Source of the DNA: Trissonchulus latispiculum
Lineage: Eukaryota > Nematoda > Enoplea > Enoplida > Ironidae
Direction: 5' to 3'
DNA: 64,000 nucleotides
Assembly (NCBI GenBank): GCA_030248195.1
Contig: JASAND010007680.1
Location: 1-64,000, forward strand
The notes under the pieces are model-generated. The model saw nothing but the letters and a program-made list of their open reading frames with translations, had not been told where the DNA came from and did not search any database. Shown piece after piece: positions 12,313 to 24,165 of the stretch; positions within the stretch are counted from its first letter, which is position 1; every line of letters begins with the position of its first letter. A program made the position numbers and the translations under genes.

Positions 12313-15300
12313 GGATTTGTAGACGCAGGTTGTGAGAGTCCATTCAAATCGACACTTCCATAACCGAGGTCTGCACTACGAAACTTCTATCGTGCAGATG
12401 AAACCAGAACAGTTAGACTAAAGTCTGATGCAAAAATGCGTGTAGAAAACTGTAGTCGCATATATTTATAGCATATTAATAGCACTGTTATGTTTAGCTT
12501 GCGTTTTCAGTGTTTCACAAAGTTGAAGCCCTATCTTCAACATCTTCAGCTAGTATAGGACGCTTTTTGCAGCAGTCAATTCATGCAAATTAGATTAGCA
12601 GTTATTTAAGGAACGGAATTAACAGTTTTCTTGCATGTTTTGCTACTGGCACAAAAGTCGCGAGGCACATTGATGGATGGTATCTTGCACATCGCCATCG
12701 ATACCTGCCCACAAAACGTATGACCTTGCCAGAGCTTTCATCTTGACCACACCTGGATGACCCAGATCTTGACTCTGTAGAACAGCTTTGCATAGTTTTG
12801 CAGGATTGATCATCCGACTACCTCAGACGAGGTATGTGCCTTGAACAAATAATTTAGTGCAACATAGGTAATGTTTCGAACTCAACCTACGCTGACCATC
12901 CTGTTTGAACCCATACAAGGAGTTGCTTTTGGCGTAGGCTGCGTCGCATTGCTCCTCAACACGTTAACTGTCATCAATGCAACCAATTAAACCTATTTGG
13001 TCGCATCAGTGTAGCTTGGGAGCTCATTTTGGCGCAAGCATTACTCAGCTCAAGTTGCTGAAACTGAGTGTGTGTGTGTGTGTAGATACGGTAAGGTTAC
13101 TTAAGATATTCCTTTTGGATAATAAAATTGCAAAAACTCAGCGACATCCTTGAGAGACAGAATTAAATCTCCTCTGAATTTCTGGCAACCGTTTCTTGAT
13201 CACGCGATAGATTTTAATCAGCAGATTAATTTGGGCACATGTGTGACGGTACTAAGCTTCGGAGTGTGACTTCAGTCATGTATCAACATTACTTCATTGT
13301 CATGCTAGCTGCAGTATGGATATGAATCAATGTTGGTTCAACTGTAATCTAGCAACTTATGGAAAATACGCACTGCAGAATGATTAAAATTGTCTAATAG
13401 GTGCGTGTAGTATGGTTTTCCACAAGTTTACAGAACAGTCGTTTTGATATATCTATTTCGCCATTTTGATATTACATTTATTCTTTAATCTAATTGCTCT
13501 GTAAGAAATTTCACTTTCTCAATTATTCACAGACTTGCTGCCTGATAATATGTCAGTCGAGGATCTAAACTTCTATTGTTGTTAAACTGAATTTACTCTG
13601 GCTTCGGATGGATTTAGTCTTCAGTTTGTCTGATGGCCATTATAGAAATGTTTCATTCGAAGTGTCTCGGAACATTGCTTAATTAGGAAACCCTACCTGT
13701 TCAAACAGTCTGTTCAGCTAGGATGTCTAGGGCAGATGTCAGTAGGAGAATTTTTAGCTGAAAGGTTTTTAACAAGGTAAACTCCCGCTGTCTGGATGCA
13801 ATTTATACCTATTGCCCCGTTCCTTTGTGGAACCGTACCTACTAAAGTTTCTCCTTTTCATTTGTGGAAGGGCACTATAAAGTAAACAAAAATGAATTCT
13901 TTTCTAATAGCGGTAACATAATTAGAACAGTGCTCATTGACTGGCTACATTTGTTGGGTTGAGACAGCTTGAAATTTGGAGTACAGTTAGGAGTTAGCAT
14001 TTGTAGACAACTTTTCTTATTGCATGAGTTGAGTGGTTTAACAATGCTTAAATTTGCACAATACAGGCTATGCTTACTGCTGAATAACTGAAGTAATATC
14101 TACTGTACCGGCAGAACATGAGCCAGTCTTCTGCAAGAAAACCAAATTATCATTACCAATAGAATTAATGTTAGCTCTCAGCGTGTGATGCACAATTTTG
14201 CTCAAACTGATTTAAGGCTGAAACTTAACAAGTTCTTTTACTATTTTTGAACGCCACTACCCGTCCGTTGAGATTTATTTGGCATTGCTTAAATGAAACC
14301 TGCACTGGCATTTATCTATTATTATAACCATTCTTTTCGCATTAACATATGTTTGTGAACGTAACAACGAGTGATAATAAGAGTGCACATTTGTACTATT
14401 TTTACTTCATTTCATAGTGTAACGCTATTCCAATCAGAATACGTGAATCTCCCAACGTTTGGTGGAATGGACTTAATAGAACATATCTTTGCTTGAGGGA
14501 GAGGAATCGCCCAGTCACTTTGCAACCAGAGGTAGGCCCTCGTTTGGCGGGGAGGGGGGACAGCTACGATTTTCTGGAAATTCATTTTATCCAGCAAACG
14601 AAATCCCCTGTCATGGAGGATGGGACGCCTAAAAACGTTCCCGAGTAGAGATTTGGACCACACGCTCTCAAAACAAACTATTGAAACTTGACTAAAACTA
14701 AAACTAAAACTAAAACGGAGGATTGCGAAGTCGCTGAGTGTATGTATATCGGATTCCACTCGTTAAATTATCTCAGCGGGCACAAAGCGAGGGCAGAACT
14801 GAGTTGTGTTGTGGTCTGTGATTGTGTGATTGTATCCGTTGCTGGGAAAATGTAGGAAAGTTCTTGCTTAGAACTGATTACTGATCGGATGTTTGAGCAC
14901 TATATAAGTGTGCTGTTTTTTGCAATTAAATATCAGTCTTGCTAGTAGGATACACAAGATACAACAAGTTGCACGTAGATTTCAATTTTAGACATAGGCG
15001 TAGACGTAAATTTCAGACGACGAGTGAACACATAGATGGAGTTACTTCTGAATAAGTCTGAAATAGAAACATCGGAAATTGAAATAATTCACATCCGTTA
15101 GGAGGGTGCCGCCCCATTGAAACCCCTTGCAATCTTGAATCCGTCGTGGATCCATAGTGGATGCAGTCGCATCAAATTAGTCTTACAGAGCCCCCGTTAA
15201 TGCAGTGGTTTCCTACATGCATATTGAATCCTGTAAAGTCTAGAATAGAAAGAATTAGCCCGTCTCTGACTTATAGCCAGGACTCAAGATTTTCCACGCG

Positions 15301-15967
15301 AGGGCCTGAAGCAATTGTTGCTCAGCTGAGCTGCACGTTTGCTCGAGATATTCCACATGGCGGCCGTTTTCAGAGAATGTCTGCTGCCCATACAGCCTTA
15401 CAATCGCCTCGGGTATACTTCAGGTAAACTCAGTGCCACCTTAAAGCTCAAAGTAGCTTTCAACTGAAAGGATGACACTAATCATAACCGGATTTCCACA
15501 CTGGAATAAGGTGTATCAAGAATTTCTCATTACAGATGAAAACGAGGCAAATATTTTAGTTTGATCTAAAATGCAATAAAGTTCATCAAGAGCTTTCATA
15601 AATGTTATTCTTGATAGTTTTCACAGCATTAGAACTTCTAAATATTAAAAATTGCAACTATGATATCCATTTAAATTTATACGCCTTTAGTCTGCGATGG
15701 TTCCCAGTACAATTGCATTTCAAACTCAATGATGATTTAAAAGACGGTTAGCAGATGGAAAATATAATGATCATCTAAGCAAACCTATCAATAACTCCGG
15801 ATGTCTCATCGGAATTGATGATTATCTGTCTGGTTTTCCTGAAATGGATTGAATTTCAAAAATTCATGCTGAGAATATTAGATCCTTTCTGTCAAGGGTT
15901 GAACCACGTGCGTTTGTTACCTAAGTTAGAGTCAACCGCTACCTAAAACCGTACTGGATTTTATTCC
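12313..15967. other. Intergenic; microsatellites only
   Basis: No coding region is supported. A (GT)n run lies near 13068-13083 and a (CTAAAA)n hexamer array at about 14692-14715. The remaining sequence is ordinary AT-rich DNA with short frames that have no motif. Confidence 0.6.
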
Positions 15968-17307
15968 ATGATGTGCTCTACAAACGATACCTCCACGACT
16001 TCAGCCACAAGAGTACAGGTCGTTCTTACGGGAGCCACAATACTCTTTTCACTGACAGGCTTTCTGGGAAGTGCCATTGTTGTAAGAGTGCTGGCTAGTA
16101 AGGTCACACAAAGACCGAAATACTTCCTTTTGACTGTCATTTCTGATGTTATTATTTGCTTGGCACTTTTTCCTCAGTCAGTTCTCAGATTTGCTTGGTC
16201 ACTTGGCTATAAGTCTTGCTATCCTATCTGGCAATGCATTTTGATGAATACAATTCCAGTAACAGGTAATTGCAATGAGTCAGGTTCGATTAATTAATAA
16301 ACAATGAATTTATGTATTGACATGTCTTTCCTTTCTTTCTTTCTTCCCAGCAAATAGTCCTGTACGAACGCAGTCCGTTACGGCTAAACGTTCGACTAGC
16401 CGTTTATTATTCGACTCCCAACAAAATGTCAAATTTGTAAGATAGCAATACTGTTTTTGCTCACTTGATTGTAACCTCACCAAGCTCACCTTATAAACTT
16501 CGAATAGACTTTTTCAGTTGATGCTGTAACATCGCTTTTAAACACACTGAGCCGTGTTACGACAAGACATTACAACATTATGCATTGTAAAACAAGTATT
16601 CTTTGTTGATTGTTAAAGCAAGAGCCTGTACTCAATGGTGGGCGACTGTTATGGCATTAGATCGAGCATTAGCAGTGACCTTCCCGGTTTGGTATTTCAA
16701 ATCTCCGAAGAAGGCACTCTTTACAAAGCTTGGACTTACCATGCACATAGCGAATACGCTAGGTTTTGGTTCATTGCAGTTTTATGGAATATCTCCGTTC
16801 GCCAGAATTCCAGTATGCTATTCTGCAGCATACAGCCAGAGGACAGTTGCTAGCATTTACGCACTATCTGTCCTATTTGGGGGCATTCTTTTGACATGCT
16901 TTTATCTAATTTTGGCCGTTGTAGTTATCTATCGAAATGGACAAGCCGCCAGGAAGGGTCGTCATACCCAGATTTTAAACCAGCAGTCTAAACTCACAAG
17001 TGTTGCGTCGGCTTTGGTTGGTGCAACAGTCGTCTTGGTATTTCTTCCAAACACGACAGTAGTTTTGCAAATTCTCATGAAATTTGGGCCAAGTCAAATC
17101 ATGGCCGGTGGGCAGAGTGTTTTGTTGTCAGCTGCTTTGAGAGCAGTTGTATTTTCCGGTATTCAATTATTCAAAGACGGAGAAATCTATGCAGCGTTTA
17201 GGAGAATGGTTGGCCTCCAAACACAGGTCTCAGCTAAAATATCACTCATTGAAACAAATAACAGAAAATTGACGGAAACTACTGGTTGCGCCACTGTTGG
17301 CGTTTAA
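15968..17307 (+). CDS. Divergent rhodopsin-like 7TM receptor (two exons)
   Basis: Exon 1 is 15968-16265 (donor GTAATT) and exon 2 is 16619-17307 (acceptor TTAAAG). One base carried over from exon 1 makes the join in frame, giving about 328 residues. Exon 1 holds a short Ser/Thr-rich extracellular N-terminus, TM1 and TM2 with the first extracellular loop. Exon 2 starts in TM3 and carries ALDRA where class A receptors have DRY, then TM4-TM7. TM7 lacks NPxxY. The loop after TM5 is basic (RKGRHTQ), as expected for G-protein contact. A membrane chemosensory or peptide receptor is likely. The ligand cannot be told. A second 7TM gene lies at 45058-46074. Confidence 0.75.
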
Positions 17308-17715
17308 GCTGAATTAAAACGTGGAATTTGAACTTATCACCTTCTGCGAAATTTGTCAAACGCTTTTGATCTGTCTACGTGGTTACAGATAGCGTTACTG
17401 TCCAGAGCTTGTTGAAGACGAAGGACACCCAGACAAGTAAAATCAACATTAGTTTGAAAAGTACGTATGATATGTCGAAACAACTATTTAATGAGGTCTA
17501 AATATATGTCGTAGCTTGAATGTTTACGACTTTCTCAGAATATTAACTGATATGTTCTCTCTTGCATGATATCAAAGGTCCTTCAAAATGAAAAGCATTA
17601 ACCGAACTTAAATCAATCAATAATCAATCAGCTATGACTAAGAATCATCTTAGGTTTAAAAAGCCAACCAAACAAAGAGTTGGGATTTTAGCATTAATTA
17701 ATATTTAATATGTAT
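17308..17715. other. Spacer between convergent genes
   Basis: AT-rich sequence between the stop codons of the 7TM gene and the minus-strand cysteine-rich gene. Nothing recognisable. Confidence 0.6.
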
Positions 17716-19299
17716 TCAGCAATTATGATTTTTTTGAATAAATGTCAAGATTTGAACAGCATCCTCTCCACACACAGTACCGACTGGCTCGATCAGGCAC
17801 TGCACGGTCCTTATGTTCCGATTACAGTAGTCTTCTTCCGGAGGACCTTCTCGATACATGCAGGATCGAATTTCATCCCTGAAATTCAGAATTATAGTTG
17901 GTAATTAGTGAGCTAACGAAAACTCTAACGCTTATTATTGCAGTGTAGGCTGCAGATTTGGTAATGCCGGAGGCTTTGATTTATCTTTGTGCACTTAGTT
18001 TAATGCTTACATTAAACGGTATGCCATAACCTACTTTTTTCAACTACACAATCAGCAAAACCTACGACCACACATTTACAACCTCAAATCTGTTTAATTA
18101 GTCGATAATCAAGTAAGCAACAATTTCATGTAAGATTGATCAGTTTCCAAAATTCCCATTGTTTTGTCAGATAGTTACCAACTGGTGACTATAGTCCTGC
18201 TGCGAGCAGCAGCAAGGACTAGCTTGTGTCAAATGTTGCCACTGTCACAATGAAGGGTTGAAGACGCTGTAGGATATATTGTGGTAGAAGTGACTTGACG
18301 AAATTAGCATTAAGATTAAGGTAAAATCTAGATTTTGTTGATCTGCGAAATATGCTTATTGCTTTGGTTGCTGTGTCATCTCCATATATAGGATCTCCTT
18401 CTGTTCTGACACTATAAATTAGGAGAGTTTGATGTTTTAAAATTAGGAACGAAAATAGTGCAAATGTTCCAAAACTGGAATACATGTAAACTAATATTAT
18501 TTATGTGTATTTCATATGAAAGTCTATAAATATATTCGCCTATGTGTACCATATATTCTGAATACCAATCATAACTGACCTGCTGCGCCGAGGAAAAAGC
18601 GCTCAGTTTTTGTGCAGTATACGCGTCAGTATATTTTAGAGCAACGGGTATAGTATAATTTAAGTAGACTGAAGAAATGTGCTCAGACCGTTATTTAAGT
18701 TCAGCAGAAAAAACCAGGTCCTTCCCAATAAAGGCACCACCAACAATAAACATTAATAAATCTGTTATGACGACTACGCGATTGATCTGTTTTGTCTAAA
18801 ACTGTCGAAAGTAACTACGTATGTTAATTAAAGACGCACTAGAATTCAAAACGCAATTAAAATTCGCACGGATTAAAATTCGGATTTGAATAAGATCCAA
18901 TTTCTTCTAGTGGTTAGTCAGCTTTCTAAGAACATTAAAAGTTCTAATTAGATGCAACCTATTGTTAACAACTAACTGCTGGTCTATGATTGCTGTTTGC
19001 ATGCACTGCAGATGTCGTTTGGTTTTTTCCGCCATCACGTCGTCATCGCACAGTTTGGACAGAAACGAATACGGTATACAGTTTAATATATCCGGTTTAC
19101 ACGTCTTCGCCTCTTCCATGGCTTCGCATACACGCTCCATCTGATTCCCCGTATGGAAGATTGCATCAAAGCTAGCCGTTAGTGAACACTCCTGAGCAAC
19201 TTCCGAACTAAGACGATTGCACTGACTCGGATCATAGCTTCCTGAAGTATAAGACAAAAAGGCAGAGAGCAGCACTAGAGCTGCCAAAAATAGCGACAT
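17716..19299 (-). CDS. Secreted cysteine-rich protein, family copy 2 (two exons)
   Basis: Exon 1 is 19299-18977 (donor GTTAGT) and exon 2 is 17878-17716 (acceptor TTTCAG), again phase 2. Total 486 coding bases, 161 residues. A signal peptide covers about residues 1-20. Mature cysteines number 12, with CIPYSFLSKLC in exon 1 and a Cys-stop end. The exon structure and length equal those of copy 1, which supports a real, selected family. The intron is unusually long (1.1 kb) and contains a decayed extra exon-2 copy (18330-18420). Function unknown; extracellular action is inferred from the signal peptide and disulfide-rich mature region. Confidence 0.82.
18330..18420 (-). pseudogene. Decayed exon-2 copy of the cysteine-rich family inside the copy 2 intron
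   Basis: On the minus strand an AG acceptor is followed by AGAAGGAGATCC and TATATGGAGATGACAC, aligning with the start of exon 2 in copy 1 (AGATGAAATACGATCC, GTATGGAGATGGCCC). The first conserved Cys codon is gone and the later Cys positions are not recognisable. It suggests partial gene duplication followed by decay. Confidence 0.45.
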
Positions 19300-20669
19300 T
19301 GGCTTAATATTAAATGCTTAGCTTGGGACTGGCTTAAGGACCTATGTTCGTTTACCTTACATGGGCTGTTTTTATCTATCGCGAGCACACACTTGTAGTC
19401 TGTCCTTTGCCAGTTATTTCTTGTTTTGCGGCACATTGTGGACACAACTAGAAAATAAGGGCGAAATTCATTTAAATTGCACATTAAATAAATTTACTAT
19501 TGTTATGCTAAGTGATATGGTGAAAAAGTTAGGTATCAAAATTGTTTCAATGTTACAAGCAAATAAGCACTTTAATCTTATTGCATATTGCTGTCTGCCA
19601 GAATAATACGCAGTCGAGAAACATTATGTAGTGATTGCGCCATGTCGACAACTGTCACCTTCTTTTGTTTTTTGTTTAAGGAATTAAATTAAATTAAATT
19701 AAAATCAAATTAAATCAAATTAGAGATAAAGGGATCTAGCAGACATGCGAAGTAACGCATTGTAAAGTGAATGTTGGTGGCTGAAGCCTACAGTAGAAAT
19801 CTTTTTGAAAAGAGCCTTTTCACTTCATTGTGCTATCGCATGCTAAAATTTGGCCTTCTAAAATTAATTAGTCATTAACAAGAAAAAGTTGTGTGCAAAA
19901 GGATTTTTGAAATTTATGGAGCTTAACTTTTCAAAAGTATTGTGCCGGCTACGCAGTGAAGCTTATTTATTGTCTGAGTTTTGACATTTCTTCAGTTTTT
20001 AGTTATTTGACATTGTTTCTAAAGCCAAGATTCCAAATGCTTGGCCGCAGTGATTTCAAAAAAGAATGGGAAATGCGAATTCAAAAAAATGTGTTTCGTA
20101 ATTTAAACATACACGACTTCGCATGAATGAATGGCTGATTCATCTGAACATATATATGCTTTTATGATGACTAAGGCATGAATGCATCATTCATCTGAAC
20201 ACATATGCTTTTATGATGGCTAGTTAAACGAAACTGCTATTTTTCCGAACTCAAACTTAATTTGCATAATATAGAAAGCATTCATGTCATCATTACATGA
20301 ATCCAAATTCCAGTTCGCAGACGGATATGTATTCTGCAATGCATATACTACTATATACGTATTATTGTGTTGTACTAAACCCCCTCCTATGTTCAGCACA
20401 TGATCAGTTCTGCTAGCTTTTCAGTGTAAAGGAGACACAAATGTACACAGCATAATGTATAATAGCCGGCTACGCTGCGGCGTAGCCGAAAAATTATAAG
20501 CTTTGTTTAATTACTTGTGACAAGAATACATAATGATAAGAGTATGACAAGCGTCACACTCTATGCAGCGAAGGCTAAAACTATGCTATGCGCGCTATCG
20601 GCTGACCCCCCCCCCCGAATTAACCCCCTCTCACACCGCCCCTATATTTAGTTATCGCTACAGTTATCA
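19300..20669. other. Intergenic with small simple repeats
   Basis: An AAATT/TAAAT repeat lies at 19684-19725. ATTCATCTGAACA and TATGCTTTTATGATG recur about 56 bases apart near 20137 and 20193. GCCGGCTACGC occurs near 19945 and as a palindromic GGCTACGC/GCGTAGCC pair near 20465-20487, which may be ends of a small element. No coding region is supported. Confidence 0.5.
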
Positions 20670-20830
20670 AAACTAGCGACATGGTAAATGTTAAATTTTA
20701 AACTGGCTCCAATTGAGATGTTTGGGCTCGTTTGATGCTTTTTAGATACATAGACTTTGTCTATTATTGCCAGCCATTTTTGCCAGTTGACACAAGGGTG
20801 CCGTTGTATTCTGATCGGTGCGGTGTTATG
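20670..20830 (-). pseudogene. Promoter-only remnant of a fourth cysteine-rich family gene
   Basis: Plus-strand AAAACTAGCGACATGGTAAA at about 20670 matches the start codon region of copy 1. The following 150 bases keep the family promoter words (TTTGGGC, TCTATTATTGCCAG, GATCGGTGCGGTG). Coding similarity stops about five codons after the ATG, so only the promoter and the first codons remain. Confidence 0.65.
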
Positions 20831-21355
20831 TGGATCCAATTAAGAACTGCAGCATTTTTTTTGAAATGGAAAAACGTCTGATAGATATGTAACCTGACAT
20901 AAAATTGTTTACAGTGCAGTTTGCACAGTGATAAACTTTAAAGGCTCCTCTTGGTCACAAGAAGTCGCATACACTTTAATCCATTTTTAAGCTTATGCTT
21001 AAAACTTTTGTATGTAAACATCTTAGTGGAACAACAACAACTTGCAACTAGTGTTTGAAATCGGCGGGGGTTGCACCGTCCGGTAAATTTTCGGTCGGCC
21101 CGGCCGAACATCTCGGACATCCGGCGGCTAGAAAGCTCGTAGGCTTGCAGCAGTTTACAGTGCATCTATTATGACTGCTAAGATATTGATTTTCGAATGT
21201 TATATTGGAAATACACAGATGTAATACTGACTGCACATAGGCCAGACGAATCCAGCTTAGTTTTCAGTTTTGTGTAAATATGTAAGGGAAGCAGGCATAG
21301 GAAAGATTGATAAGCTTATCTTATCAACTATGGGAGTTCAGCTGATGGTCATGTG
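20831..21355. other. Intergenic, no feature recognised
   Basis: Contains a short GC-rich island near 21060-21130 (GGTCGGCCCGGCCGAAC). No open frame with motifs. Confidence 0.5.
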
Positions 21356-21490
21356 GTGTGGTGTAGTTGGTTAATATGTCTGACTCCGGATCAGAAGGGC
21401 CGTGATTCGAAACCGCGCAGTGCCCTGGTGCAGTGATTACATTGAGCATTACGTTACATTGAAGATGTAATAAATGTCTATTAATGAAAT
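21356..21490 (+). mobile_element. tRNA-derived SINE
   Basis: A box A-like GGTGTAGTTGGTTAATATG is followed about 30 bases later by a box B-like GTGATTCGAAACC, the internal RNA polymerase III promoter spacing. An unrelated AT-rich tail with ATTAATGAAATGAG follows. The acceptor stem does not close, so this is not a functional tRNA gene. Confidence 0.7.
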
Positions 21491-21619
21491 GAGTAAATAA
21501 CTTCTTTTGTTGTTTTATTTTATTTAAAATTTTCCAAACTTAAAGAAGTTTCTTTAAAATTCTCAAATGGTGAAACGTTAGACCTTGTGTAAGCAAAAAT
21601 TATATTATTATTTCAACTC

Positions 21620-21812
21620 TTCACGTATGCGGAGGGCTAATTTTAACTTTGCCAGTTTTAACTCTTTTAGCTCTTTGATTTTGAACCCTGCAGAGTTAAA
21701 AGAGTTAAAAATAGGCAGAGTTAAATTTAACCCTGCGCATTCACGAAAAGGGTTAAAAAGTTAACTTTAACTCTGCTCTACTCTGCTCTACCCACCCATC
21801 CGCGAAAATGCC
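21620..21812. mobile_element. Miniature element with GAGTAGAGTTAA-type ends, relative of 54709-54863
   Basis: The right end read inverted is AGGGCATTTTCGCGGATGGG followed by GTAGAGCAGAGTAGAGCAG and GTTAAAGTTAAC. This resembles the terminal sequence of the clear element at 54709-54863. The interior repeats GAGTTAAAAGAGTTAAAA. The left end is less certain. Confidence 0.45.
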
Positions 21813-21887
21813 CTTACCTGCGTTCATCCAATGTGGTTCTGTGTGTCCTTGGAACGTAGACAAAATTATTCAGGGATGTTACGAGCA

Positions 21888-22046
21888 TACATGTGCCTGG
21901 GGGAGGGGGAGGGTTGAGGGGATTTCACCCCCCCCCCCCCGACCTGAACCTCGCCCCAGAGGAAGCCGCAACCCCCTCCCCCCAAAATCTGGATTTTTCC
22001 GGTTTTTTGGGCAAAAACCGGTTCACCCCCCCACCTCCTGCACATG
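21888..22046. repeat. GC-rich inverted-repeat segment
   Basis: ACATGTGCCTGGGGGAGGGG at the left is the approximate inverse of CCCCCCACCTCCTGCACATG at the right. The ~160-bp interior has long C runs and an ACCGG/CCGGT hairpin. It looks like a tiny non-autonomous element next to the LINE 3' end. Confidence 0.45.
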
Positions 22047-22178
22047 TCTGCTTTCGACGCAATATCAAACACTGAGAAGTTTGAGCCCAAATATTTCCCC
22101 CTGGGAGTGTGACAGTTGTACTGGTTGTGAAGTGTTAGTCTTCTGCTTGATTCCAGAAGGTAGTGACCTGCGAGCATG

Positions 22179-23626
22179 TTAGAACAAGACAGATGCTCGC
22201 TGATCGTGTACTCGCCCTGAAGGGAAACGGAGCTTGGAGGATTCGAACTCACAGCCGAACGCGAGGAAAATGCCGCTTCTCTTCTTCTTCTTCTCTTCGG
22301 GCGCAGAATGGTCTTCCCATTGTATTCGTCGTTCTCCAAGGAGAACGCACTCCCGCAGGAATTCGGCCACCCCTGCAGGGTCGGTCGCAAGCATCGTTGT
22401 ACTGGCTCCAGGACCCAGTGCTCGGAGCCTGGCTGGGGTAAGGGCTGGGCATTTTTCAATCAGGTGAATAAGAGTATCCGGTTCTTCGTTGCACCGAGGA
22501 CAGACAGTCCCGGCCAAATCCAGGTTGAAACGGTCCCTGTAAGCAGCGAGGAGGTAGCAGTGGCCATGGGATCTCAGTTGAGGTAGAGTTCTCCTCTCAA
22601 GTCTGCTCAGACGAGATTCCGTGCACCGCCTGGCAGTCATGTTGAGTTCGTAGGAGCCACGCCGAATCAAACTGGTCCGCCACTGGTCTTCTAGATGTCG
22701 TGAGATAACGGCCTTCGCCGTTTTGAAGTCGATTGGGGAGTTCTGTTGCTCCATACCAGACCCTAGCTTCGTCAAAGCATCGGCAGGGTCATTGTTCTCG
22801 AGTGAACAATGACTAGGTATCCACTGAAAGTGAATCCGTTTATTGGCACAGGAACCAGTTAGCAGGCGGGCCCAGATCTCAGTTCCTGTTAGGTCCTTCT
22901 GATTGCCTGGACCCTCTGACAGTCGCTGTATCGCCGATATAGAATCCGTGCAGAGTCTAACTGAATTAGTTTCGGTTCCCTCTGCTGATTCTGCTATCCC
23001 GTCTAGAGCCACTTTGATGGCTTTCATTTCTGCAGAATAACTGGAGCAAAACCGGCCAGTCGGTTCTGCAAGTTCCCTAGTACCACCGGTGTTAGGAAAT
23101 CGCACCAGTATACCAGATCCACCATTGTTGGTACCGTTCTGGGCAGATCCATCCGTCCAAGGCTCGATATCCGCAGGGGGAGTGAGTCTAAAGTTTCAAT
23201 TGCTGCGGCAAGTTTTAGGTGGCTAGAGTCACTTGCAGAGACTGGTCGGATAAAACAGTCTGCAAAGCTTGCATGCTCAGTCTTCCTGAGCCAAGGTGGA
23301 GTGGGAAGTGGGACGAGATTTTCCCTTTGGAGCCCAGCCAGTCCCGCAGATTCCACAGTATCAGAGGCACAGTGGCACCAACCGGATAGGGACTTCGGTC
23401 TGGGGCGAATCTGTGTATTTGCCGGATCTCTGACCGGATTGTCTTCCGCAGTTCGAAGTGATTTTTCATATGCAGTAGCCGCCAGGAGTCTGTATCGATA
23501 TTCCATCGGCATAAGGCCACTTTCCAGCATCAGACTTTCTGTGGGTGTTGGGAAGGCCCTAGCCACGTTAGTGCACATCCAGATGTCCCCGTTGTCTTCA
23601 TTTTCCAGAGCAAAGCTGGAATCCAC
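22179..23626 (-). pseudogene. LINE post-RT linker, RNase H and C-terminal zinc knuckle
   Basis: The linker (ARAFPTPTESLMLESGLMPM, 23626-23024) is typical of the region between RT and RNase H in R1/I-type elements. The frame then changes and RNase H follows in 23105-22179, with SAEMKAIKVAL (catalytic Glu), CTDSISAIQRL (catalytic Asp) and WIPSHCSLENNDPADALTK. A CPRCNEEPDTLIHLIEKC knuckle (C-x2-C-x8-H-x4-C) ends the protein. The frame change near 23060 is another disabling mutation. Confidence 0.85.
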
Positions 23627-24162
23627 ACTCGATCAAATGCCCTGCTGAAGTCGATGAGGCAAAGGACAGATCTTCTTCCTGGCTTAGCTTGTAAGACATC
23701 ACAGACAGTTTGGCTGATACGTAGTACTTGGTCTTCGGTCGATCTCTGCCTCCTGAAGCCTGCTTGGAATGGAGAGAGGGTGCCGCTGCATTCGAGCCAT
23801 AGTTCCAGTCGAATTTTAATAAGCCGTTCCAGTAGCTTGACCACACAGCTCGTAAAACTTATTGGCCTGTATGAAGAGATTTGGTCTGCAGGCTTTTCCT
23901 TTTTGGGAATAGGGATGATCGTAGCCTTTCGCCAAACAGATGGGACTTCACCTGATACCCAAGACCGGTTGTAGATTTTGAGCAGATAGTCAAGAGCAGC
24001 GGAGGGTAGGTGGGAAAGCATTTCATTGGAGATCTTATCTGGGCCAACTGACTTCCGAGGTTTCAGCCGTTTGATTCCTTCGAGGATTTCTGATTTGCTA
24101 AATGGCTGGCAGATGCCGCTGATTCTATGGTTTTCAGTGCAGTCAGCCTTGGTTTCATCCAT
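23530..24162 (-). pseudogene. LINE reverse transcriptase, N-terminal half only
   Basis: The 210-residue frame shows GPDKISNEML, IIPIPKK, YRPISFTSCVVKLLERLI and motif A FSRAFDRVW with the catalytic Asp. Homology stops about ten residues later, and the next recognisable protein (23626 and below) is the post-RT linker. Motifs B and C (YADD) and the thumb are absent, so the enzyme cannot be active. Confidence 0.85.
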
Positions 24163-24165
24163 ATA

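Noticed and set aside
20938..21236. Minus-strand frames around 20938-21236 as a gene
   Set aside because: Short, no motifs, no splice support. They only cover a small GC-rich island.
21356..21490. tRNA-Arg gene
   Set aside because: Box A/B-like motifs are present but acceptor and anticodon stems do not pair properly, and a SINE-like tail follows.
22241..22270. Box-B-like GAGTTCGAATCC on the minus strand near the LINE 3' end
   Set aside because: No matching box A at the right distance; probably chance or part of the LINE tail.
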